A stretch of DNA of 64,000 nt from Actinomycetota bacterium (GTDB taxonomy: Bacteria; Actinomycetota; Acidimicrobiia; Acidimicrobiales; Iamiaceae): contig JAHBSO010000001.1 of assembly GCA_019639075.1 (NCBI GenBank), positions 62,001-126,000 on the forward strand. The letters are read 5' to 3'. The first letter of the stretch is position 1. Each line of letters begins with the position of its first letter. Positions 40,982-51,048 of the stretch are shown here, one piece after another. The position numbers were made by a program, and so were the translations under genes. Under the pieces are notes generated by a model. That model worked only from the letters and a program-made list of their open reading frames with translations. It searched no databases and had not been told where the DNA came from.

Positions 40982-41473
40982 ATGAGCGAACCGCAACCCC
41001 GCCCCGACGACCCACGCGTGGTCGAGCAGCGCACCGTCGTCCGCGACGTCGAGACGACCGGCAACGCGCTGCGGATCTTCCAACTGGTGACCGCCGGCAT
41101 CGGCGCCGTGCTCTTCATCATCGGCCTGCTCGCCGTGTTCCAGGTCGACTTCGGGGCCGGGTGGCTCAAGCTGTCGGGCGAGGTGGGCGGGTTCGGCTTC
41201 AGCCCGGCCGTCGCCATCGGCGCGATCGTGCTCGGGGCCGCGCTGCTCGGGGTCACGCTGTCGGACCAGGACCGGGCGGGGGCGGCCCTCGTGTCGTTCC
41301 TCGTGCTGGCCGCGGGGATCGCCGGGATGGTCTTCAACGACGAGCCGACCTCGGACGTGCAGGTCGACGCCTCCACGGCGACCCTGTTCATCGCGCTCGG
41401 TGCGATCGGGTTCGTGTGCTCGCTGATCCCGTGGTGGTCGGGCCGGCGCTACCGCACCACCAGCTACGACTGA
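40982..41473 (+). CDS. Small four-helix membrane protein
   Basis: This 163-residue protein has a polar N-terminus with an acidic stretch, then about four hydrophobic helices (about 30-55, 75-95, 100-120, 130-150). It starts at ATG with a strong AGGAGG at nine bases, unlike most leaderless neighbours. No family was recognised. The long structured leader suggests regulated expression. Confidence 0.75.
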   Translation: MSEPQPRPDDPRVVEQRTVVRDVETTGNALRIFQLVTAGIGAVLFIIGLLAVFQVDFGAGWLKLSGEVGGFGFSPAVAIGAIVLGAALLGVTLSDQDRAGAALVSFLVLAAGIAGMVFNDEPTSDVQVDASTATLFIALGAIGFVCSLIPWWSGRRYRTTSYD

Positions 41474-41484
41474 CCCTCGACGGC

Positions 41485-42339
41485 CTAGCCCGGGGCCGGC
41501 TCGGTCACGAAGTCGATGAGCTCCTCCACCGCGCCGATCAAGGGCGGTTCGAGGTCGGTCCACGACGTGACCTTCCCCAGGAGGTGCTTCCAGAACCGAC
41601 CGGGCTCGGCCGTCACGCCGAGGCGCTGCAGCACGCCCGTCTTCCAGTCCTCGCCCCGGGGGACCTCGGGCCAGGCCGGGATGCCGAGGACCGAGGGCTT
41701 CACCGCCTGCCACACGTCGATGAAGGGATGGCCCGTGACCAGCACGTCGGGGTGATCGACGGTGGCGGCGAGGCGGGTCTCCTTCGACCCGTCGACGAGG
41801 TGGTCGAGCAGGATCCCGAGGCGTCGGCCGGGGCGGGGCCCGAACGTGCGCACGACCACGTCGAGGTGGTCCGCGCCGTCGAGCCGCTCGACGACCACGC
41901 CCTCCACCCGGAGGTCGTCGCCCCACACCTTCTCGACGAGCTCGGCGTCGTGCACGCCCTCGACGAGGATCCGGCTGGCCTTCGCGACGCGGGCCGGTGC
42001 GCCGGGGACGGCGATCGAACCGGAGGCGGTGCGACCCGGTTCGGCGGCGGGGGTGCCCGGAGCCGGACCCCGCGGTTCGACCAGGGTGACCACCTGTCCT
42101 TCGACCTCGAAGCCCCCGGGTTGGAGCCGCATCCGGTGCTCGAAGCCGTGGCGGTCCCGCACGGCCAGTGCGCCGTTGACGACGCCGAGCACCACGCCGC
42201 TGATCGGGGTGCCCCGCTGCTTGACCTCCAGGCCCGGTCGGGCGGCGACGGTGGGGAAGCGGTGCCGGGGCGAGCGGGGGCCGTCGAGGTCGATCGGATC
42301 GCCGATGCCCGAACGGACACGTTTCGCGGGAGGGACCAC
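41485..42339 (-). CDS. DUF3097 family protein
   Basis: This 284-residue actinobacterial family protein has an N-terminal SH3-like barrel segment (GVVLGVVNGALAVRDRHG) and a VEGVHDAELVEKVWGDDLR motif (about 125-143) that resembles a Toprim acidic centre. A C-terminal alpha/beta part follows (VDHPDVLVTGHPFIDVWQ, about 193-210). The function is unknown; a nucleic-acid role is suggested by the Toprim-like motif. Confidence 0.85.
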   Translation of the reverse strand: MVPPAKRVRSGIGDPIDLDGPRSPRHRFPTVAARPGLEVKQRGTPISGVVLGVVNGALAVRDRHGFEHRMRLQPGGFEVEGQVVTLVEPRGPAPGTPAAEPGRTASGSIAVPGAPARVAKASRILVEGVHDAELVEKVWGDDLRVEGVVVERLDGADHLDVVVRTFGPRPGRRLGILLDHLVDGSKETRLAATVDHPDVLVTGHPFIDVWQAVKPSVLGIPAWPEVPRGEDWKTGVLQRLGVTAEPGRFWKHLLGKVTSWTDLEPPLIGAVEELIDFVTEPAPG

Positions 42340-42345
42340 GGCGCG

Positions 42346-42351
42346 ACGCTA
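42346..42351 (-). promoter_or_regulatory. -10-like TAGCGT of the DUF3097 gene
   Basis: TAGCGT (minus strand) ends six bases before GTG 42339. Confidence 0.5.
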
Positions 42352-42417
42352 CGTCCGGGGGCCCGGCGTGGCGGCGATGCCGACCGCCCGACCCCGCCGC
42401 TCGGTGCCGCCGGTGCG

Positions 42418-42423
42418 TAGCCT
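42418..42423 (+). promoter_or_regulatory. -10-like TAGCCT of murA
   Basis: TAGCCT ends seven bases before ATG 42431. Confidence 0.5.
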
Positions 42424-42430
42424 GGGATCC

Positions 42431-43741
42431 ATGTCTCCCCGCGCCTGGTCCGTCACGCCGTCCGGTCCGCTCCGCGGCGACGTGTTCGTCCGGGGCTCCA
42501 AGAACTCCGTCACCAAGCACATGGTGGCCGCCGTGCTCGGTGACGGCCCCAGCACGATCCGGAGCGTCCCCGAGGTCGGCGACGTCGCGATCACCGCCGA
42601 CATCCTCCGCTCGCTCGGGGTCGGCGTGGACCACGACGAGAAGACGGGCACGATCGTCGTCGAGAGCCACGGCGCCATCGCCACCGAGGTGCCCCTGTCG
42701 TTCAGCGGCCTCAACCGCATCCCGATCCTGCTGCTCGGCCCGCTGCTGCACCGGGCGGGCGAGGCGTTCGTCCCGATGGTCGGCGGGGACCCGATCGGCC
42801 AGCGGCCCGTGAACTTCCACATCGACGCGCTGCGCCAGTTCGGCGCCGAGATCGAGGTCGGCGACGACGGCATCCGGGCCAAGGCCTCGCACCTGCACGG
42901 CGCCAAGATCGAGCTGCCGTACCCCAGCGTGGGCGCCACCGAGACGGTGCTGCTCACCGCCGTGCTGGCCGAGGACCGCACGGTGATCAGGAACGCGGCC
43001 ACCGAGCCCGAGGTCACTGAGCTGGCGCTGTTCCTGCAGCGCATGGGCGCCCGGATCGAGATGTCGCCGGGCCGCAAGATCACCATCGACGGCGTGCCGT
43101 CGCTGAAGGGCGCGGCGACCACCCTCGCCGGCGACCGCAACGAGGCGTTCAGCTACCTCGTCGCCGGGCTGGTCACCGGGGGCGAGGTCCGGGTCCGCAA
43201 CTGCCCGCAGGACCGCCTGGTCACCGCGATCACCACGCTGCACCGCATGGGCGCCCGCTTCGACATCACCGACGACTACATCAGCGCCTCGGCGCCCGAC
43301 GGGCTCCGACCGGCCGCCGTCTCCACCGACACCCACCCGGGGTTCATGACCGACTGGCAGACCCCCCTCGTGGTCCTCTTCACCCAGGCCGACGGCATGT
43401 CGGTGCTGCACGAGACCGTCTACGAGGACCGGCTCGTCTACGTCCCGGCCCTGAAGCAGATGGGCGCGGAGGTGGAGCTGTTCTCGACCTGCCTCGGTGG
43501 CGAGTCGTGCCGGTTCCACGACACGAACGCCAAGCACTCGGCGGTCGTCAAGGGGATCTCGAAGCTGCGGGGAGCCGACGTCGAGGTGCCCGACGTGCGG
43601 GCCGGCTTCTCGTCGGTGATCGCCGCCGCGATCGCCGACGGGCCGTCGCGGATCTCCGGGATCCACCACCTCGAGCGGGGCTACCACCGGCCGGCGGAGC
43701 AGTTCGCCGACCTCGGGCTGTCGATCGAACCCTCCTCGTAG
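42431..43741 (+). CDS. murA: UDP-GlcNAc 1-carboxyvinyltransferase (MurA), Asp active-site type
   Basis: This 436-residue enzyme transfers enolpyruvate from PEP to UDP-GlcNAc, the first committed step of peptidoglycan synthesis. The GSKNS Lys-Asn pair is at about 22-24, and the EPSP-synthase repeats run the full length. The usual catalytic Cys (Cys115 in E. coli, GGCAIG) is Asp120 here, in GGDPIG. The same replacement in mycobacterial MurA is known to keep activity and confer fosfomycin insensitivity. It is not in a mur/fts cluster. Confidence 0.94.
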   Translation: MSPRAWSVTPSGPLRGDVFVRGSKNSVTKHMVAAVLGDGPSTIRSVPEVGDVAITADILRSLGVGVDHDEKTGTIVVESHGAIATEVPLSFSGLNRIPILLLGPLLHRAGEAFVPMVGGDPIGQRPVNFHIDALRQFGAEIEVGDDGIRAKASHLHGAKIELPYPSVGATETVLLTAVLAEDRTVIRNAATEPEVTELALFLQRMGARIEMSPGRKITIDGVPSLKGAATTLAGDRNEAFSYLVAGLVTGGEVRVRNCPQDRLVTAITTLHRMGARFDITDDYISASAPDGLRPAAVSTDTHPGFMTDWQTPLVVLFTQADGMSVLHETVYEDRLVYVPALKQMGAEVELFSTCLGGESCRFHDTNAKHSAVVKGISKLRGADVEVPDVRAGFSSVIAAAIADGPSRISGIHHLERGYHRPAEQFADLGLSIEPSS

Positions 43742-43879
43742 CCGACGTCCCCGAAGGTTCATCGGGAGACCTCCGAACGTCCACGTCTCCTCCGATCGGG
43801 CGTCATCCGGCGTCCGTAGGTTCGCCGACGTCACCCCGTCACCGACGCTCCGGCCCCCGCCGGACGAGGAGGAGCCCCC
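43742..43879. other. Leader region of the PhoX-like gene
   Basis: TAGGTT (43817-43822) is the likely -10, giving a leader of about 50 nt with a GAGGAGG ribosome site near 43866-43872. GGAGAC (43765-43770) and GTCTCC (43785-43790) form a short inverted repeat. GTTCATC at about 43758 resembles half a PHO box, but no second half with the right spacing is seen. Confidence 0.35.
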
Positions 43880-45814
43880 ATGTCGCAGGTCGATCGCCCC
43901 GTCGCGCCCGACGCAGGTCCGAACACGTTCGAGGCCGTGGCCGGCCGGCGGTTCGGCCGCCGGCGGTTCCTCGCCGGCGGCGCGGCCGTCGGCCTGGCCG
44001 CGGTCCTCCCGGTCTCGGTGGCCGAAGCCGCGCTGGGCGCCGTCGCCGGGGCGGACGGCCGTCGGAGGCCGGGCGGTGGCACGTCCCCGGCGACGCCGGC
44101 CGCGCTGACGTTCCTGGGCATCGCACCCGACCGCACCGACGAGGTGACGGTGCCGCCGGGCTACCGCGCCGACGTCCTCGTCGCATGGGGCGATCCGCTC
44201 TTCCACGGCGACGGACCGTTCAGGATCGATCGGCTCACCGCCGCCGAGCAGGCCCGGCGGTTCGGGTTCAACAGCGACTTCGTGCAGTTCCTCCCGCTGC
44301 CCGGGTGGGGCGCGTCCGGTGGCGACCGGGCGCTCCTGTGGAACAACCACGAGTACACCGACGCGTCGATGATGTTCCCGGACCTCGACCCCGCGACGTA
44401 CCCGACCGCGGAGCAGGCCGCGATCGAGCTCGCCGCCCACGGCGCGTCGGTGGTCGAGATCCAGCGGTTGGGCAACGGTCGGTGGAAGGCCCGTCCGGGG
44501 TCCCGCTTCAACCGCCGGATCACGGCCACGACCCCGATGCGCATCTCGGGCCCGGCGGCGGGCGACCCGCGCGTCGGCGATCGCGTCGAGGGCATGCTCA
44601 ACAACTGCGGTGGTGGCCTCACGCCGTGGGGCACGGTGCTGACCGCCGAGGAGAACTTCCAGCAGTACTTCGCGAACAACGACGCGGTCACCGACCCGGC
44701 GGTGCAGGCCGCGCACCGCCGCTACGGCGTCAACGGCGGGGCGAGCGATCGCGGGTGGGAGCGCCACCACGCCCGGTTCGACCTCGCGCAGACCCCGAAC
44801 GAGCCGTTCAAGTTCGGTTGGGTCGTCGAGGTCGACCCGTACGACCCGCGGTCCACCCCGGTGAAGCGCACCGCCCTCGGCCGCATCAAGCACGAGGCGG
44901 CCACCACCCGCGTCGCCGCCGACGGCCGGGTCGCCGTCTACTCCGGTGACGACGAGCGGTTCGAGTGCCTCTACAAGTTCGTCACCGCGAAGAAGATGTC
45001 GCGGGACCGTCGGGCCAACCGCGACCTGCTCGACGAGGGCACCCTGTACGCCGCCCGGTTCGACGACGACGGCACCGGCACCTGGCTCCCACTCGTGTTC
45101 GGCCCCGAGCTCGCCGCCGCGGGCTTCACCGGCCAGGCGGACGTGCTCATCCGCCTGCGGGACGCGGCTGCCGCGCTCGGCGCCACGAAGATGGACCGAC
45201 CCGAGGACGTCGAGGCCAGCCCGACGACCGGCAAGGTCTACATGGCCTGCACGAACAACACGCGGCGGGGGACCGCCGGCAACCTGCCGGTCGATGCCGC
45301 CAACCCGCGTGCGGTCAACCGCAACGGCCACGTGATCGAGATCACCGAGGGCGGCGACGATGCCGCTGCGACCTCCTTCACCTGGGAGATCCTCATCCTG
45401 TGCGGTGATCCCGCGGACCCGTCGACCTACTACGCCGGGTTCGACAAGACGAAGGTGAGCCCGATCGCCTGCCCCGACAACCTGTCGTTCGACTCCAGCG
45501 GCAACCTCTGGATCGCCACCGACGGGGCCCCGAGCGCGTGGTCGGGGGTGTTCGACCCGGCCCCCAACGACGCCATCCACGCCGTGCCGGTCGAAGGGGC
45601 CGATCGCGGTGCGGCCAAGCAGTTCTTGAGCGGCGTGGTCGACTGCGAGGTGGCCAGCCTCCTCGTCGCCGACGACGATCGGGTGCTGTTCGCCTCGATC
45701 CAGCACCCCGGTGAGGGATCCTCTCTGGCCGCGCCCTCGAGCACCTGGCCGGGTGGAACGCCCCGACCCGCCGTCGTCGCCGTGACCAAGCGGGGTCGTC
45801 GCATCGGGTCCTGA
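43880..45814 (+). CDS. Tat-exported PhoX-like phosphatase (DUF839)
   Basis: This 644-residue protein starts with a twin-arginine signal (RRFGRRRFLAGG, about 29-40, followed by a hydrophobic helix and AEA). The mature part has DUF839 features: NNHEYTD (about 154), NNCGGGLTPWGT (about 240), GWVVEVDPY (about 313), a KHEAATT segment and YMACTNN. PhoX enzymes are periplasmic Ca2+/Fe3+ phosphomonoesterases; whether all metal ligands are present is not proven here. The role would be phosphate scavenging outside the cell. Confidence 0.9.
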   Translation: MSQVDRPVAPDAGPNTFEAVAGRRFGRRRFLAGGAAVGLAAVLPVSVAEAALGAVAGADGRRRPGGGTSPATPAALTFLGIAPDRTDEVTVPPGYRADVLVAWGDPLFHGDGPFRIDRLTAAEQARRFGFNSDFVQFLPLPGWGASGGDRALLWNNHEYTDASMMFPDLDPATYPTAEQAAIELAAHGASVVEIQRLGNGRWKARPGSRFNRRITATTPMRISGPAAGDPRVGDRVEGMLNNCGGGLTPWGTVLTAEENFQQYFANNDAVTDPAVQAAHRRYGVNGGASDRGWERHHARFDLAQTPNEPFKFGWVVEVDPYDPRSTPVKRTALGRIKHEAATTRVAADGRVAVYSGDDERFECLYKFVTAKKMSRDRRANRDLLDEGTLYAARFDDDGTGTWLPLVFGPELAAAGFTGQADVLIRLRDAAAALGATKMDRPEDVEASPTTGKVYMACTNNTRRGTAGNLPVDAANPRAVNRNGHVIEITEGGDDAAATSFTWEILILCGDPADPSTYYAGFDKTKVSPIACPDNLSFDSSGNLWIATDGAPSAWSGVFDPAPNDAIHAVPVEGADRGAAKQFLSGVVDCEVASLLVADDDRVLFASIQHPGEGSSLAAPSSTWPGGTPRPAVVAVTKRGRRIGS

Positions 45815-45888
45815 CGGACCGCGGGCCCCATCGTTCGTTCCATCCGCTTCGTGACGAAGTGTCGTTCGGCCTGGTCGCGCACCTCTTG

Positions 45889-45904
45889 TGTGATGGGCGT
45901 CACA
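45889..45904. promoter_or_regulatory. Perfect CRP/GlxR-type operator
   Basis: TGTGA (45889-45893), six bases, then TCACA (45900-45904) is a full match to the TGTGA-N6-TCACA consensus shared by E. coli and mycobacterial CRP and corynebacterial GlxR. Its centre lies about 24 bp before the presumed leaderless start at ATG 45921, overlapping the -35/-10 spacer, so binding of a CRP homolog would be expected to repress. Confidence 0.65.
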
Positions 45905-45908
45905 GGCT

Positions 45909-45914
45909 TACGGT
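45909..45914 (+). promoter_or_regulatory. -10-like TACGGT of the FG-GAP lipoprotein
   Basis: TACGGT ends six bases before ATG 45921 and follows the CRP-type site by four bases. Confidence 0.5.
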
Positions 45915-45920
45915 GCAAGG

Positions 45921-47108
45921 ATGAAGCGAGCGATGCGGGTCCTCGGTCTGTTGGCGGCACTGGCGTTCCTGGCCGGGTGCATCGAGTTCAGCGACGGCGC
46001 GGTGATGCAGGCGAGTGCGACGGCGACCAGCCGTGCCGTCGCCGTCGCATGGGGTGACGTCGCCGACCGCGGGGTGGCCGACCCGCTCGTGGTGACGAAC
46101 GACGGCACGGTCGTGCGCATGACCGCGTGCGGTTCCGGGTGCTGGCAGCGCCAGGAGACCGTGGCGCTCGGTGCCTCCGGGCAGTCGATCGCCGTGGGCG
46201 ACCTCGATGGTGACGGGGTCGACGACGTCGTCGTGGGCACGGCCGCCGGAGTCACGGCCTTCTTCGGCGGCGCCGCCGGCCCCGGCCGCGCGGCCGGTCT
46301 GGTCGCCACCGACAGCGCGGAGGTGATCGGCGCGTCGGAACCGTACGGCGACCTGAGCGGCGGTTCGGTCTCGCTCGGCGACCTCGACGGCGACGGCGAC
46401 CTCGACGTCGTCGTCCTCGGCACCTCGAACGTCTACGGGGGTCCGGTCCCGACGCTGGCGACGATCGCGGGCGACGGTGCCGGTGGCTTCGGACCTCTCA
46501 CCGGCGCCCGGAACGAGTACCTCTCGGCGGGCAGCTCGGTGGTGCCGCCCGCGGTGGGTGACGTCGACGGCGACGGGGCCGACGAGGTGCTCACGTCGGA
46601 GGGCCACGCTGCGCTCGGGACCAGCTACCTGGTCGTGTACTCCGGCCTCACCGGTGCCGGGGCGACGTCGATCGAGGTCGGCCCCACGGCCGCGATCGCG
46701 GTCGGTGACCTCGACGGCGACGGCCTGGCCGACGTCGCCGTCCGCAGCACGGGGTGGACCGGCAACCCGGCCACGATCGCGTTCGACTGCTCGACCGGGA
46801 CCTCGTTCGCCACCTGTGGCACCCCGGTCGGCACCGACGACGGATCGACCGCCACGCTCGCGATCGCCGACATGGACGGCGACGGCCGCTCGGACGTCGT
46901 CTCCCTCGGGGCCGGAACGCTGTCGGTGTGGCGGGGCGCCGGTCCCTCCAGCACGCACGCGTTCAATGCCGGCGGTCGGAGCACGCACGCGGTGGCCGAC
47001 GCCAAGGGGTCCTTCGCCGTGGAGCCGGGGGCGACGCTCCCCGACGTGCTGGTCCCCCTGACCACCGACGGCGCCGCCGTCCGTCACCTCGACAACGTCA
47101 CGAGCTGA
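45921..47108 (+). CDS. FG-GAP/VCBS beta-propeller lipoprotein
   Basis: This 395-residue protein has a lipoprotein signal peptide (LAGC, Cys about residue 20). At least four calcium-binding repeats of DLDGDGxxD/VDGDGxxE type follow (DLDGDGVDDV, DLDGDGDLDV, DVDGDGADEV, DLDGDGLADV, DMDGDGRSDV), characteristic of an integrin-like propeller. It should sit on the outer face of the membrane; ligands and partners are unknown. It is placed directly behind a perfect CRP-type site. Confidence 0.88.
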   Translation: MKRAMRVLGLLAALAFLAGCIEFSDGAVMQASATATSRAVAVAWGDVADRGVADPLVVTNDGTVVRMTACGSGCWQRQETVALGASGQSIAVGDLDGDGVDDVVVGTAAGVTAFFGGAAGPGRAAGLVATDSAEVIGASEPYGDLSGGSVSLGDLDGDGDLDVVVLGTSNVYGGPVPTLATIAGDGAGGFGPLTGARNEYLSAGSSVVPPAVGDVDGDGADEVLTSEGHAALGTSYLVVYSGLTGAGATSIEVGPTAAIAVGDLDGDGLADVAVRSTGWTGNPATIAFDCSTGTSFATCGTPVGTDDGSTATLAIADMDGDGRSDVVSLGAGTLSVWRGAGPSSTHAFNAGGRSTHAVADAKGSFAVEPGATLPDVLVPLTTDGAAVRHLDNVTS

Positions 47109-47126
47109 CCTGAGGAGATGGCCGGG

Positions 47127-47132
47127 TAGCGT
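47127..47132 (+). promoter_or_regulatory. -10-like TAGCGT of the ABC-F gene
   Basis: TAGCGT ends nine bases before ATG 47142. Confidence 0.45.
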
Positions 47133-47141
47133 GACCCGGCC

Positions 47142-48926
<1,785 letters not shown>

Positions 48927-48934
48927 CGCCCGGA

Positions 48935-49651
48935 TCAGGCGGTGTGGTCGGCCAGCTCCATGTCGAGCTCGATCGAGGCGGTGACCTCCACGTCCTCGGA
49001 CGTCAACTCCACCAGCACCGCGGCATCGGCGTCGTCGCCGTCGGCCTTCGCGGCCGCACCCCGGAACATCATCGGCGCCGGCGGGGCGTCGTCGCGACCG
49101 CCCAGGCCGGGCTCGGTGAGGCGGAGCACCCGGCCGAGCGTCAGCCCCAGTCCGGACGCGTAGGCCGAGGCGACCCGGCGGGCATCGGCGGCCGCCGCGG
49201 CCCGGACCTCGTCGTGCACGGGATGGTCGTCGCGCAGGCCGTAGCTGGGGCCGGCGAGCCCGAGGTCGGGCACCGCGATCGCGATCGCCCGCAGCACCTC
49301 GCCGGCGTCGGCCGGCGGGGCGAAGCGGACGGTCTCGGACCTCGTCGCCTCGAACCCGTCCCGGTGCATCCGGCCCGTCTCGGGGTCGTGGCGGTGGATC
49401 GGTCGCACGCCGAGGGCGACCGTGGTGCGGTGGGCGACCACCCCACCGGCCCCGACCAGCGTGCCGTCGAGGAGGACGTAGGCCTCCGAAGCGAGCGCGA
49501 CCGCGCCGGCGCTCGTGTGGTGCCGCCGCCGGACCGTGAAGGTCACGTCCGCGTGGTCGGCGGTCACCCATCGGCTGGCCGAACCCCGGACCCGGACCCG
49601 CCCGGGCCGACCTCGGCGTTCGTGTTCGTGATCGTCTCGGTGGTGGGTCAT
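48935..49651 (-). CDS. SIMPL (DUF541) domain protein
   Basis: This 238-residue protein has VRVRGSASRWVTADHADVTFTV at the N-terminus and YASGLGLTLGRVLRLTEPG (about 163-181), matching the SIMPL domain. The usual signal peptide is missing: the N-terminus is charged (HHRDDHEHERR), so it may be cytoplasmic. GGAG lies before the ATG. It lies ten bases after the DUF2804 gene on the same strand, and both are likely one transcript. Confidence 0.8.
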   Translation of the reverse strand: MTHHRDDHEHERRGRPGRVRVRGSASRWVTADHADVTFTVRRRHHTSAGAVALASEAYVLLDGTLVGAGGVVAHRTTVALGVRPIHRHDPETGRMHRDGFEATRSETVRFAPPADAGEVLRAIAIAVPDLGLAGPSYGLRDDHPVHDEVRAAAAADARRVASAYASGLGLTLGRVLRLTEPGLGGRDDAPPAPMMFRGAAAKADGDDADAAVLVELTSEDVEVTASIELDMELADHTA

Positions 49652-49661
49652 GGCGCTCCTC

Positions 49662-50711
49662 TCACCAGCGGGAGACGGACTCCTCGGCGAAGCCGAGCAG
49701 CCCGTCGAACGTGCTCCGACGGCCGTCGTCGTTCGTGACGTGGCCCGTCCACCGGCCGAACACCTGGTGCACCTCGGTGGCCAGCACCACGGCGTTGGTT
49801 CTCGAGTGCCGGTCGTAGGTCGGGGTCAGGGTGACGTCGAGGCTGCCGTCGGGGTGGCGAACCCGCCACGGCTGCAGCGGGTTCGCCCAGTCGTACTCCC
49901 ACACCAGCTCGGCCCCGATCTTCGTGAGGCGCCCGTCGACCAGCACGCCGTTTTCCGTCGCGCCCGTGCCCTCGGTCCACCGGCCGCCGAACTGCAGCCC
50001 GATCACGGTCGAGCCGTCGTCCGCGAGGCCGGCGCCCCCGCCCCAGTTCCAGCGGGTTCGGTACGGCCACCGACCGCGGCCGACGTCGAGCACGCCCCAC
50101 GACGCGCCACCGCCCGCCTCCTGGCCGGCCGGCACCCCGAAGCGCCGGATCTCGCCGCCGACGGTGAGGGTGCCCCGCGCCGGCCGGGCCTGGTGCTTGG
50201 ACGTGTACTGGAAGGTCGTGTCGTCCCACGGGATGACCACGTTGAGCGACTCGTGATCCTTCGGGAGGTCGACCCGAAGCACGAGCGACGCCGGTTCGCC
50301 CTTCTCGCTCCACGACGCGGTGATGGTCGTGCCGTCCTCGTCGTCGACCAGGTCGACCGAGCTCTTGCGGGCCCTGGCCCGCAGCGGCGCGGTGCCGGGC
50401 CGGTCCGGCAGGGACACCCCGCGGGCACCCGGTCGGTTGTCCGGCCGCCCACCGGTGCGGCCGGTCGACGGCTCGCACCACCAGACGTCGGCCATGCCGA
50501 GGTACCCCACGTCGGCGTAGGTGACCGACACGACCAGGTCGTCGGCCAGCACCGCCCAGTAGTCCCACTTCTTCGTGCGCAGCCGGCGCCCTCGGAGGTT
50601 CGCCGTGTGGAGCGGGGTCCGCGACCAGCCGGACGCCGCCGGGTTCAGGTGGACGCCGTCGGGCAGGCACAGGTCGACGGGCTCGGTGATCTCGGTTTCG
50701 TCGGTGGACAC
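49662..50711 (-). CDS. DUF2804 family protein
   Basis: This 349-residue protein matches DUF2804: HLNPAASGWSRTPLHTANLRGRRLRTKKWDYW near residue 20 (WSR and KWDYW are diagnostic), then multiple beta strands with WGGGAG and FGGRWTEGTGATENG. The start is GTG 50711; a TTG at 50723 is possible. The function is unknown; members are often adjacent to lipid or fatty-acid genes, which is not the case here. Confidence 0.85.
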   Translation of the reverse strand: MSTDETEITEPVDLCLPDGVHLNPAASGWSRTPLHTANLRGRRLRTKKWDYWAVLADDLVVSVTYADVGYLGMADVWWCEPSTGRTGGRPDNRPGARGVSLPDRPGTAPLRARARKSSVDLVDDEDGTTITASWSEKGEPASLVLRVDLPKDHESLNVVIPWDDTTFQYTSKHQARPARGTLTVGGEIRRFGVPAGQEAGGGASWGVLDVGRGRWPYRTRWNWGGGAGLADDGSTVIGLQFGGRWTEGTGATENGVLVDGRLTKIGAELVWEYDWANPLQPWRVRHPDGSLDVTLTPTYDRHSRTNAVVLATEVHQVFGRWTGHVTNDDGRRSTFDGLLGFAEESVSRW

Positions 50712-50742
50712 CCGGCCAGTCAACCAGCCGCCGGCTCCCGGG

Positions 50743-50982
50743 TCAGGCGACGCCCGACACCAGGAGCACCACCGTCACGAAGGCGAGCTGGGCGGCGAGC
50801 AGTTGGAGCAGCAAGCGGTTGAACATGCCCTGGGTCTGCCCGACGATGTCGCTGCGCAGGAGCGTGATCTCGGCCCGGAGCGACCGCTCGAGGTTGTCGA
50901 GATCCGATCGCCGGGCGACGTCGGCCCAGCCGACCGGTGGGAGGTGCTCCATCAGCGTCGTGGCCTCCTCGGTGCCGAGCAC
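50743..50982 (-). CDS. Small coiled-coil membrane protein
   Basis: This 79-residue protein has [14 protein letters not shown] near the start, then a coiled coil ([21 protein letters not shown], about 27-47) and one C-terminal membrane helix ([22 protein letters not shown]). This arrangement occurs in many actinobacterial short proteins. A tail-anchored or trimeric role is possible. GTG 50982 is about 20 bases after a TAGCGT hexamer. Confidence 0.7.
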   Translation of the reverse strand: MLGTEEATTLMEHLPPVGWADVARRSDLDNLERSLRAEITLLRSDIVGQTQGMFNRLLLQLLAAQLAFVTVVLLVSGVA

Positions 50983-51003
50983 GGTGTTCCGAACCGTGGC
51001 GGC

Positions 51004-51009
51004 ACGCTA
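51004..51009 (-). promoter_or_regulatory. -10-like TAGCGT
   Basis: TAGCGT (minus strand) would give a leader of about 14 nt before GTG 50982. Confidence 0.4.
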
Positions 51010-51036
51010 CCCAGGGCACGGGCCTCGGGAAACGGG

Positions 51037-51042
51037 AATGAT
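51037..51042 (+). promoter_or_regulatory. -10-like AATGAT of the CHAD gene
   Basis: AATGAT ends six bases before ATG 51049. Confidence 0.4.
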
Positions 51043-51048
51043 GGGCCG

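Noticed and set aside
43742-43879. PHO box before the PhoX-like gene
   Set aside because: Only one GTTCATC-like half site; no correctly spaced second repeat could be found.
40784-45706. A 1640-codon minus-strand open frame
   Set aside because: It lies antisense to MurA, PhoX and other well-supported genes and has low-complexity Arg/Gly/Pro composition.
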